Positions 57,280 to 64,000 of a stretch of 64,000 bases of DNA are shown one piece after another. Source of the DNA: AP-15 sp963700195. Its GTDB lineage: Bacteria; Pseudomonadota; Alphaproteobacteria; ATCC43930; CGMCC-115725. The DNA is taken from NCBI GenBank assembly GCA_963700195.1, contig CAVOWQ010000009.1, positions 186,001 through 250,000 on the forward strand, in the 5' to 3' direction. Position 1 is the first letter of the stretch; every line of letters begins with the position of its first letter. The translations under genes were made by a program, and so were the position numbers. The notes below the pieces were generated by a model. The model was not told the origin of the DNA. It saw nothing but the letters and a program-made list of their open reading frames with translations, and did not search any database.

Positions 57280-58392
57280 TTATGCGAGGCGGCTCCCGAT
57301 CCGCCGGTGGCGAGCTCGGCCGCGGCCCCGGCTCGCTGCGCCGAGCGCTTTCATCAACAGCGGCTCGAACCATGCCGGCCTGAGCCTGGGGACAAAGCGG
57401 AACTCTATTAGCCGCCGCGCGACAGGTCGCGGCGCACCGGCGACGCTCATGAACCACACGATCCGAAATATCCGATTTACCGCCGGCAACTGCGCGCCAA
57501 TACAGGCCTTGATTGCACGGTAAAGGGTGACAGCGACAGGTTCTTCCGCGGCGCTTGCGCCGATCTTTGCGGCGGCCAGCCGGCACTCCTGCAGCCAGAT
57601 TGAACCGTTGCGGGCCGCGGCCGCGTCAAAGGCGATGCCCCATTGCCGGCAGCGGCGCGCAAGATAATCGACTTTGAGCTCGAAGGTACGGCACTTCATC
57701 GCGAAGCGCGCATTTTCGACGGCGTTCATCGCATAGATATTGCTGTCGTGAATCCGGTAGCACGCCAGCGGTTCGTATAGAGTTATCACCTCACCATAGA
57801 ATGGTGAATTGCACTCCAACACGGCGTCCATGTGATAGTCGCGAGGGTTCTCGAAGTCGAAGGCACCGTCGGTCCTAAGCCGCTCGAGCATCGCCCGCGA
57901 ATAGGCATTGCCGCTGCCGGGTGAGTTGGGCGACCCGCCGGTCCGCAGGAGCTCCGTCCGCAGCGTCGCCGTGTCGAGGTTTGGCGGGTATTTTGGTGCA
58001 ACATGGTCGAGTTGGTGGCCCGTTTTGTCGATCGTTGCCAGGGGAAACTGAACCTTGACGGTCTCGGCCGTCCAAAGGCCAGCCACAGTTGCGGCGGCGT
58101 TCGGCAACAAAAGATCGTCAGAGTCGAGGAAGATCAGGATCGGATAGCGCGCCAGCGGCCAGGCGCTATCCTGCGCGACGACCTGGCCCCCATTGGCGTC
58201 ACGGAGGAGGCACCGGATCTGGCCGCTGTAGCCCGAAATGATCGCTCGCGAGTGATCGGTTGAACAATCGTCGACGACGATCACCTCACACGACGGATAA
58301 TCCTGCGCCAGAGCGCTATCGATTGCAGCAGCTAGAAACCGGGCGTTGTTGTAGTTGACGACAATGATGCTAACGCCCCAGCACTCGCTCAT
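57280..58392 (-). CDS. Glycosyltransferase family 2, paralogue of 5508-6573
   Basis: From ATG 58392 the 370-residue protein reads MSECWGVSIIVVNYNNARFL, then EVIVVDDCSTDHSRAII and the metal site LIFLDSDDLLLPNAAATV (about residues 84-101). Blocks GGSPNSPGSGNAYSRAMLER and ITLYEPLACYRIHDSNIYAM equal those in the frameshifted gene at 5508-6573. The frame is open to 58419, but the homology begins at 58392 and an AGG box lies before it. It is the last glycan gene of the window; beyond it the gene content changes. Confidence 0.85.
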   Translation of the reverse strand: MSECWGVSIIVVNYNNARFLAAAIDSALAQDYPSCEVIVVDDCSTDHSRAIISGYSGQIRCLLRDANGGQVVAQDSAWPLARYPILIFLDSDDLLLPNAAATVAGLWTAETVKVQFPLATIDKTGHQLDHVAPKYPPNLDTATLRTELLRTGGSPNSPGSGNAYSRAMLERLRTDGAFDFENPRDYHMDAVLECNSPFYGEVITLYEPLACYRIHDSNIYAMNAVENARFAMKCRTFELKVDYLARRCRQWGIAFDAAAARNGSIWLQECRLAAAKIGASAAEEPVAVTLYRAIKACIGAQLPAVNRIFRIVWFMSVAGAPRPVARRLIEFRFVPRLRPAWFEPLLMKALGAASRGRGRARHRRIGSRLA

Positions 58393-58850
58393 AATACCTG
58401 CCTCGCAGTCGCGCCACACATTGTCATCCGACAGCCGTACACACCATCTTATAAAATACGCCCGCCATCACTCCAAGCAGAACCGGCGCAGCACTTTTGC
58501 GTTGCGCGGAGCCGTCCCGTCGTTGCTCGAAGCGGCCTATCGCAATTCGCTTTCTACGGAGCGGGTGCGCGACCCGTTTCTGGGAGTGCCGCCCCGGACG
58601 GGCCATAGGTTGGGGAAACCAGCACCTGTCATTGTGCCGAGGCTGGTCGTGACATTCACTACGCAACCATTATATTAAATTCCGGGGCGTTTGGGCTGGG
58701 CGTCGCCGGCAACACGTCACTGCGCAAGCGCTGGCTACTGAAACCGTCGAGCTTCGACCGCTATTGGGCGGACTGTGATCCAAGGCCGACGGGTAAATGA
58801 CGGTGGTATCAGCGAGGGCTTCCGGCCAATCAGATCCTTGGCGAGCGAGG
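58393..58850. other. Intergenic region at the edge of the glycan locus
   Basis: These 458 bases separate the last GT2 gene from the flavoprotein gene. Short open frames on both strands have no ribosome site or family likeness. I see no tRNA, integrase site or repeat that would mark a boundary. Confidence 0.5.
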
Positions 58851-59393
58851 TCAGCAACGGACATACGGGCGAGCGGCATCGACCAGTGCCGCGGATGAGG
58901 CGAGCCGCGGGCCGTCGCCGTCGTCGACCGGCGGCACGATGGTGACGCCCCAGGCGGGTAGCGTGTCGAGCGATGCCCGCGCCTCGGGGTGGTTCAGCAG
59001 CGGCGCGTTCAACGATGGGCCCACGATCACCGGGGTCCCGCGACCTATCGCCTCGGCGACCACGGATAGCGCAAGATTGTCGGCGATGCCGTGTGCGAGC
59101 TTGTTCAGCGAGTTGAAACTGCACGGCGCGAACAGCACTACGCCGCGCGGCGGTCGCGGGCGGATGGCCAGATCGAAATATGATTCGACGACCTGCACCC
59201 CCTTGACGTCCGCGAGGTCACGCGGCGCGATCACGCGCGAAGCATTTGGTGTCGGGAGCGCGATGACGGTTGAAAAGCCAAGCCCGACCAGCCCAACCAA
59301 AATCTCGGGACAGCGTGCCGCCGTCGTCGTGCCGCTGAGCACCAAGTATGCCACGTCAAAACTTTCGCCACCACCCGTGATGTTAGGGCTCAT
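58851..59393 (-). CDS. Flavoprotein of the UbiX/CoaC (HFCD) family
   Basis: This protein of about 180 residues is an FMN-binding flavoprotein-family member. It has VAYLVLSGTTTAARCPEILV at the start, then the family block VVLFAPCSFNSLNKLAHGIA and DNLALSVVAEAIGRGTPVIV, followed by GPSLNAPLLNHPEARASLDT, which parallels the P-A-x-N-T...HGIADNL and P-A-M-N...HP motifs of CoaC and UbiX. Which reaction it performs cannot be decided. ATG 59393 is the most likely start; 59435 would add 14 unlike residues. The frameshifted methyltransferase gene upstream overlaps its start by about ten bases, so they may share a transcript with the MFS gene. Confidence 0.78.
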   Translation of the reverse strand: MSPNITGGGESFDVAYLVLSGTTTAARCPEILVGLVGLGFSTVIALPTPNASRVIAPRDLADVKGVQVVESYFDLAIRPRPPRGVVLFAPCSFNSLNKLAHGIADNLALSVVAEAIGRGTPVIVGPSLNAPLLNHPEARASLDTLPAWGVTIVPPVDDGDGPRLASSAALVDAARPYVRC

Positions 59394-60051
59394 CTCGTTC
59401 TCTATGAAACTTTCGCCAAACGGTCGTCGAGCCAAACGGTTGCTGCGCCGAGGCAGTCCCCGGCGGACGGTAATAATGGCCCACCTCTACGAAGCCGGCC
59501 GCGACGACGTAATTGCGCCAGGTGTCCAGATCGAAGAAGCAGGCGAGTAGCGGTCGTCGCACAAGCCCTCCTCGTCGTTCCCCCTCGGGTTTGAGGAGAA
59601 CAGCACGCCGCGCGGCTTCAACGTCATGCACAGTTCGAGCAGAACCCTCGGCAATTCCTGACTGGGCACATGGAACAGCGACGCATTTGCAAAAACGCCG
59701 TCAAAGCGGCCCTCGGGCAATTGCATCGCCAGAAAATCCTGATGGAAAACCTCGCAATGCGAATGCGAGCGCGCCATCGCGACAAACTGCTGCGATCCGT
59801 CGAGCCCAACTGCTTCATGCCCCAAAGATCGGAAATGACTGAGATCGCGGCCGGGTCCACAACCCAAGATCGAGGATGGAATACGGCGGCTCGCCCTCTA
59901 ACGCATCAAGGAACGCCGCGTAATTTTGGCTGACATCGTGGCGTCGCGTGCCGTCCCAGAAAGCCCGAGCGAATCGATCGTAATACGCGATCGTCGCGGC
60001 TGAGAGGCGCCTGACGTGCTCCGCGTCATATCTTCGGGGGTTGCGACTCAT
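59383..60051 (-). pseudogene. Class I SAM methyltransferase, two frameshifts
   Basis: From ATG 60051 (MSRNPRRYDAEHVRRLSAAT) the frame reads to YSILDLG near 59865. There one extra T (GGGTTGTGG against the expected GGGTGTGG) moves the SAM loop GCGPGRDLSHFRSLGHEAVG to the next frame. VFANASLFHVPSQELPRVLL and LKPRGVLFSSNPRGNDEEGL follow. Near 59545 a second shift leads to CFFDLDTWRNYVVAAGFVEV and the end at 59383. Joined, it is a normal methyltransferase of about 220 residues. Both shifts are single bases, so sequencing error is quite possible. Its ATG overlaps the stop of a tiny upstream ORF (ATGA). Confidence 0.78.
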
Positions 60052-60122
60052 TCACCGGTGATGCTCGTGCCATAGCTGACCACCACCTCGGGGCTGCCTT
60101 TCCCCATGATGCGGCCGCTCAC
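60048..60122 (-). CDS. 24-residue ORF linking the MFS and methyltransferase genes
   Basis: GTG 60122 overlaps the MFS stop (GTGA) and the TGA at 60050-60048 overlaps the ATG of the methyltransferase gene (ATGA). The ribosome site AGGGAGG lies six bases before the GTG. It encodes VSGRIMGKGSPEVVVSYGTS and four more residues. Two stop-start overlaps with a strong ribosome site make translation plausible. I do not recognise the peptide. It may be a small protein or the remains of a longer gene. Confidence 0.4.
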   Translation of the reverse strand: MSGRIMGKGSPEVVVSYGTSITGE

Positions 60123-61546
60123 GATACCTCCCTAGTCGAACTCGCCGCACCGACCCGCACCACCGTCGCCGTCTCGTCGCCGAGCGCCAACGGCCTGCCA
60201 TGCGTCTCGACACCGAGGAAGCCGAACCCCAGCGCCACCAGCAGCATGTTGACGCTGAGAAATAGGAAGGCGGGGAGGACGGCGTCCTCCGTGGCCTGCG
60301 GCGACACAAGATTGCTGCTTCCGGCGATCAGTGCCAGAGCCAGGGGACCCAGGATCTTGCCGACGCCATTTGCCGCCTGGCCCAACCCGGCGGAGCGCGC
60401 TCCGAGGCGGACGCCGTATTGCTCGACGGTGTACGGCGCAAGGTTGGAGAAACCACCCTCGCAGAAAAAGGCGGAAGCCGCAATCAGCATCACCATCAGC
60501 GGGAACCCTCCGACCACCTTGCTGTGATAATACCCGGCGGCGAAAAGGCAAATCGCCGCGAAGAACGCAAAGGTCACACCGAGCACGCGGCGCCCGATCA
60601 TCGGCGCGATCAGCGAAACCAGAATTTTGCCGATGACGGCGCCTGCAGCCACGTAGACGAAATATTTCGCCGCCTGGCCTACCGGCACGCTGAGCACCAG
60701 CGCAACGATCGTCGGCCCCCAAAGGTAGTAGCCATAAACCGCGGTCGACGAACCACCCCAGATGATCACGGTCTGCCAGAACAGCCGCGGGTTGGCGTAG
60801 AGCTCTGTGAGGCTCGCCCGCGGCGGCGCGGCTGGCCTGGTGGTCGGCAGCGGAATGCTGTCGCGAGGCATGCCCAATTGCCACGCCACCTTGTCGCGGG
60901 CCTCGGCGAACCGCCCCTTCGCGGTCAGCCAGCGTACCGACTCCGGCACGAACGCCCACACCAAGAGGCCGGCAATCGTCGGCGTGATGCCGAGCATCGC
61001 GACCCCACGCCAGCCTAACAGCGACAACAAGATGGCCGAAGTGAAAGAGGCCAATAAGGTGCCGGCGCTGGCGAACACTACATAAAAGCTCGTGATCCCC
61101 GTGCGATGCCGTGTCGGGGTGAGCTCGACGACGATCGCCAGGGAGGGGGTGGCTGCCGCCGCGAGGCCAAACCCGACCAGGATGCGCAACAGCGCCAACA
61201 GCCCCCAGGCGCCGGTCGGAAGAAAACCGATGAGCCCGGCGCTGACCGCACAAATAAAGGTGCCGGTCACGATCTGCAGCTTGCGTCCCCAAACATCGGC
61301 GAGACTCCCCCACACCAGCGCGCCGAGGATCGCGCCGACCCCGCCGCCGTAAAGGATTAGCGCCGACTGGCCGTAGGTCAGGTGCCACTCGGGCCCGATC
61401 GCCGCCAAGATGAACGCGATCAGAAAGAAGTCGAAGAAATCGAGAACCGTGATCAGCGCCAGCAGGGTAAAGCTGACCCAATAGCGGCGATTGAGCGGTG
61501 CTCGGTCATAGAGCAACAGCAGGTCTTCGGCGGTCTGAGACATCAT
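60119..61546 (-). CDS. MFS transporter (aromatic-acid/sugar-acid type)
   Basis: The 475-residue inner-membrane protein has 12 membrane segments. The family marks are present: DFFDFFLIAFILAAIGPEWH in the first helices, the loop 2-3 motif GSLADVWGRKLQIVTGTFIC, and PESVRWLTAKGRFAEARDKV before the middle loop, which is the PESPRWL form of the AAHS and sugar-porter branches. The second half has YGYYLWGPTIVALVLSVP. The substrate may be an aromatic or small organic acid, which would fit the nearby UbiX-like flavoprotein; this is a guess. ATG 61546 has no strong ribosome site; the second codon is also ATG. It is transcribed first, before the tiny ORF, methyltransferase and flavoprotein genes. Confidence 0.88.
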   Translation of the reverse strand: MMSQTAEDLLLLYDRAPLNRRYWVSFTLLALITVLDFFDFFLIAFILAAIGPEWHLTYGQSALILYGGGVGAILGALVWGSLADVWGRKLQIVTGTFICAVSAGLIGFLPTGAWGLLALLRILVGFGLAAAATPSLAIVVELTPTRHRTGITSFYVVFASAGTLLASFTSAILLSLLGWRGVAMLGITPTIAGLLVWAFVPESVRWLTAKGRFAEARDKVAWQLGMPRDSIPLPTTRPAAPPRASLTELYANPRLFWQTVIIWGGSSTAVYGYYLWGPTIVALVLSVPVGQAAKYFVYVAAGAVIGKILVSLIAPMIGRRVLGVTFAFFAAICLFAAGYYHSKVVGGFPLMVMLIAASAFFCEGGFSNLAPYTVEQYGVRLGARSAGLGQAANGVGKILGPLALALIAGSSNLVSPQATEDAVLPAFLFLSVNMLLVALGFGFLGVETHGRPLALGDETATVVRVGAASSTREVS

Positions 61547-61973
61547 GCGTTCGCCCTAACGGTATGGACATGACCGGCTTCGCGAGCCGGCCCCACGCTT
61601 TCCGGCATACCGAAGACGACTTGGATCGCCGGGTCAAGTAGTCCACGAGGGCTACTAAGCCTTTGATGAGCAAGAGGTCCGCTCCAGGACGCCGCAGGTA
61701 GCGCGCCCCGAGCGGTACGCGCCGAAGGGTCACGGGTGCGCCAACCGGTGCTATCCGTGCGACACCGCGGTGCGCTCACGGGCCAATACCGCCCAGAGGA
61801 GTTCGGCGATGCGCTCTGGCCGCGCTCGCGGCAGCCGCCGCCCCTGATCTTGGGAGATCGGGTGCGGTGTAGCCCGCGCGCCGCGAGAATATCGTTTGTC
61901 GAGATTACGAGGGAGGCGAAGTGGCCAGATCGCCTCGGTATCCGCGGGGCGTTGGGCGAGATCGACAGTTCGG
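61547..61973. other. Intergenic region upstream of the MFS gene
   Basis: These 427 bases hold no supported gene; open frames on either strand lack ribosome sites and family likeness. The promoter of the MFS operon should lie here. The end of the small secreted-protein gene is at 61974. Confidence 0.5.
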
Positions 61974-62264
61974 CTAACGCGGCGTGTAACCGTTGAGTTC
62001 TCGCCCTATCGTCTCCTCTTGTCGGCCGAGACCGGACGGGTTCTGTTGCAACAAATCACGCTGCGCCCCCATCAGGCCCGCGGCGTAGTCCTGCCGCATC
62101 TGATCTTGCAGCGGGCTGTTGGTCGGCGCCGTTAGCGACAGGCTGGGGTTGACGGCATGCAGCTGCATCGGGGGCTCGAACCCGCTTTGCTGGGCGGCGA
62201 CAGGGGCACCGGCGAGGCATACTACGATTCCGGCTAATGAGACCGTAAGAGTCAGGATTTTCAT
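61974..62264 (-). CDS. Small secreted protein coupled to an ECF sigma factor
   Basis: This 96-residue protein has a clear signal peptide, MKILTLTVSLAGIVVCLAGA with cleavage after APVAA (about residue 24). The mature part is polar and rich in Gln, Pro and Asn (MQLHAVNPSLSLTAPTNSPL, YAAGLMGAQRDLLQQNPSGL) and resembles no family I know. Its ATG overlaps the stop of the sigma-factor gene as ATGA, so the two are made together. Position suggests a sensor, effector or regulatory partner of the sigma factor in the periplasm; there is no anti-sigma gene in view. Confidence 0.7.
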   Translation of the reverse strand: MKILTLTVSLAGIVVCLAGAPVAAQQSGFEPPMQLHAVNPSLSLTAPTNSPLQDQMRQDYAAGLMGAQRDLLQQNPSGLGRQEETIGRELNGYTPR

Positions 62265-63010
62265 TGCAATACCTCTTGTGAACTTGAGGCGGAAAGGGGT
62301 TTCGCCGGAATAGGCCGGAAACGATCGCCATCGGGTGCCGGGCGCCGGGGAGGGTTCAGACCCGGCGACGTGTGAGGGCGAGGGGAGTGGCGACCGGGAA
62401 ACAGTTCGGTCATTCCGCGCAGAGTCTCCCGACCGCGCGAAACTCGCGAACGGACCGTCCCGACGGGAAGGTTTACGAGCGTTGCAGCTTCGTCGTATCG
62501 CATCCCCTCCAATCCGACGAGCAGGATTACCGACCGTTGCTCTTCCGGCAGTGCGGCGAGAGCGCGCTCCAGATCGCGAAGCTCAAGGCGCGCGGTCTGA
62601 TTGGGCGAAACTGTCAGGCTCCGGTAAGATTTCTGCAATTCGTTGCCGGCGCGTTGGCGCGCTTGCCGGCGAGTAAGGCTGACATATTGATGGTGCAAGA
62701 TGGTGAACAACCACGCCCGGAGATCGGTCCCCTCTTCCCACAGGTGCATTTTCCCGAGGGCTCGGGTGAGGCACTCCTGAACGAGATCGTCTGCGGCTAC
62801 GGGGTCGCGCGTCAGAACCCGCGCATAGCGCGTCAGACGCGGGATCAGGGCCTCGATTATCTGGTGCAGGTCTTGAGCGGGCGCAGGCGGTCCTGGCTGA
62901 CTGGAATCCTTTTCGGACGCACCGCTGCGGTGCGCCGTAGTATCGCAGTCGCGTCGGGAGTGTTTAAATCCGAAATGCGGGCCACCGGTTGTGCTCCTGT
63001 AGTTGTCCAT
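62261..63010 (-). CDS. RNA polymerase ECF sigma factor
   Basis: The 249-residue protein has the two ECF domains. Region 2 is in LIPRLTRYARVLTRDPVAAD, DLVQECLTRALGKMHLWEEG and TDLRAWLFTILHHQYVS (about residues 55-112). Region 4 is in ALAALPEEQRSVILLVGLEG, MRYDEAATLVNLPVGTVRSR and VSRGRETLR (about 145-195). Extra tails of about 45 residues at each end are Pro/Arg/Ser-rich; the first may reflect a start chosen too early, as the sigma fold begins near residue 48. It reads into the small secreted protein gene (ATGA). No zinc-finger anti-sigma gene is adjacent. It could be under another kind of control. Confidence 0.9.
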   Translation of the reverse strand: MDNYRSTTGGPHFGFKHSRRDCDTTAHRSGASEKDSSQPGPPAPAQDLHQIIEALIPRLTRYARVLTRDPVAADDLVQECLTRALGKMHLWEEGTDLRAWLFTILHHQYVSLTRRQARQRAGNELQKSYRSLTVSPNQTARLELRDLERALAALPEEQRSVILLVGLEGMRYDEAATLVNLPVGTVRSRVSRGRETLRGMTELFPGRHSPRPHTSPGLNPPRRPAPDGDRFRPIPAKPLSASSSQEVLQ

Positions 63011-63152
63011 ACGGGCTAACTCAATTCCGTGACGCCGGAGCGCCGCGTCATTGATTTAATCACCCCCATGCCCGGGACGCCGTTAACTGCTGGTAAATCT
63101 CAGTAAATTTTGGTCACACGGCTTAGCGGCCCGCGCTCCGCGGAGCCGAGAC

Positions 63153-64000
63153 CTAATGATTGAGCCAACGCCGGGCGAAACCGAGCAGCCCTTGAGGCAA
63201 GAAAATGACCATGGCAATGAAAATCAGTCCCACGAAGATCAGGTAGTATTCCGTGAAGAAGCGCGACAACCCCTCGCGCAGCAGCAGAAAGAATGCGGCG
63301 CCGACGATGGGGCCGACCAAGGTGCCGATCCCGCCGATGACGTTGAAGATGACGACCTCGCCCGAAACCAGAAAGAATACAAAATCGGGCGCGGCGAACT
63401 GGTTCTGCAGCGCGTAGAGCACCCCGGCCAGCCCGGCGAACAGCCCGGAGAGCATGACCGCGACCATCTTGTAGCGCTCGACCGGATAGCCGATGGCGCG
63501 GGTGCGCGCCTCGTTCTCGCGGATCGACTGCAGCACCATGCCGAACGGCGACTGGGTTATGCGGCGCAGCAGAAGATAAGACAGTACCACCACCCCGAGC
63601 ACGAACCAGTGCAGCGTATCGGGCGTAAAGCGGATCGAGAAGAGCCCCGGGATCGCCAGCGGCGGCCGGCTGAAGGTCAGCCCGTTCTCGCCTCCGGTCA
63701 CCTCCGTCCAGGTGAAGATGATGACGTAAAAAATCTGCGAAAAGATCAGCGTTGTGATCGCGAAATAGATGTCGCGCAGTCGCGTCGAAAAATATGCGAC
63801 AAAGGCCGCCGCAGCAGCCGCAGCCACCAGCCCGCAAAGCAGCGCCAGCAGAAGGCTCGGCGGGCTGACCGACAGCAAGGCGGCCGCGGCACCGTAGATC
63901 CCGAGCCCAAAAAAGGCTGAATGGCCGAACGACACCATGCCGGTGTAGCCGATCAGGATGTCGGAGGACATCGCCAAAAGACCCCAGATCAGAATCTCGG
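63153..64000 (-). CDS. livM: Branched-chain amino-acid ABC transporter permease (LivM), 5' end outside
   Basis: The protein is an inner-membrane permease of the LivM/HAAT family. GYTGMVSFGHSAFFGLGIYG and NEARTRAIGYPVERYKMVAV (with SIRENE just before it) are its hallmarks, followed by MLSGLFAGLAGVLYALQNQF and GGIGTLVGPIVGAAFFLLLR and a C-terminal LIFIAMVIFLPQGLLGFARR. At least eight helices are visible. The frame is open through the window end at 64000 (reading EILIWGLLAMSSD), so the true start lies beyond; ATG 63977 is internal. A shadow frame on the same strand is ignored. Partner genes should follow upstream outside the window. Confidence 0.93.
   Translation of the reverse strand, partial: EILIWGLLAMSSDILIGYTGMVSFGHSAFFGLGIYGAAAALLSVSPPSLLLALLCGLVAAAAAAAFVAYFSTRLRDIYFAITTLIFSQIFYVIIFTWTEVTGGENGLTFSRPPLAIPGLFSIRFTPDTLHWFVLGVVVLSYLLLRRITQSPFGMVLQSIRENEARTRAIGYPVERYKMVAVMLSGLFAGLAGVLYALQNQFAAPDFVFFLVSGEVVIFNVIGGIGTLVGPIVGAAFFLLLREGLSRFFTEYYLIFVGLIFIAMVIFLPQGLLGFARRWLNH

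Noticed and set aside
60132..61481. 449-residue frame on the same strand as the MFS gene
   Set aside because: It is a +1-type shadow of the GC-rich MFS gene; the real frame has 12 helices and MFS motifs.

Overview
The window is a 64 kb, GC-rich stretch of what is most likely an alphaproteobacterial chromosome (Rhizobiales/Rhodospirillales-like by gene content: WcaJ/ExoY-type initiating transferase, Wzc/OPX-type export, LivM, an ECF sigma factor, IS66/IS3/IS1182 elements). No RNA gene was recognised, so the placement rests on protein families and codon use only.

Positions 1-58400 are almost wholly a surface-polysaccharide locus. The left end (59-9969) holds an initiating sugar-phosphate transferase, a chain-length regulator whose kinase domain is broken, a Wzy-like polymerase and several glycosyltransferases. 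Positions 10079-31837 carry alternating blocks: a GT-C-like membrane protein, an orphan Wzt-type ATPase followed by a methyltransferase and three glycosyltransferases, two GT4 enzymes, and a minus-strand set that runs RfbF (CDP-glucose synthesis) - sugar epimerase - two C-methyltransferases - 2OG dioxygenase - GT2 - PIG-L deacetylase, which looks like a pathway for an unusual, probably branched and trimmed sugar. Positions 32307-35375 are a decayed export block (outer-membrane barrel, VanZ-like, OPX/Wza, GT39-like remnant).

Positions 35391-41500 contain a promoter, a secreted-type gene with a long GCC/proline tract and a GH16-like gene; the module is duplicated, and an IS1182 element plus scrambled IS3 debris lies between the copies. 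Positions 41960-48974 form a second functional-looking block: GT-C-like protein, Wzm/Wzt ABC exporter, a broken GT2 and two tandem NodZ/FUT8-like enzymes. Positions 48945-58392 are a graveyard of broken glycosyltransferase, methyltransferase and epimerase genes around three intact GT2 genes.

From 58393 the content becomes ordinary: a flavoprotein, a broken methyltransferase, an MFS transporter, an ECF sigma factor coupled to a small secreted protein, and the start of a branched-chain amino-acid ABC permease (LivM) cut by the window end.

Two themes stand out. First, paralogue pairs are everywhere (two Wzt, two NodZ-like, three copies of one GT2, two further GT2 pairs, two GH16-like). Second, about twenty genes carry frameshifts, stops or deletions. 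Some (internal deletions, several lesions per gene) are true decay; isolated single-base shifts could also be sequencing error, and reads would be needed to tell.
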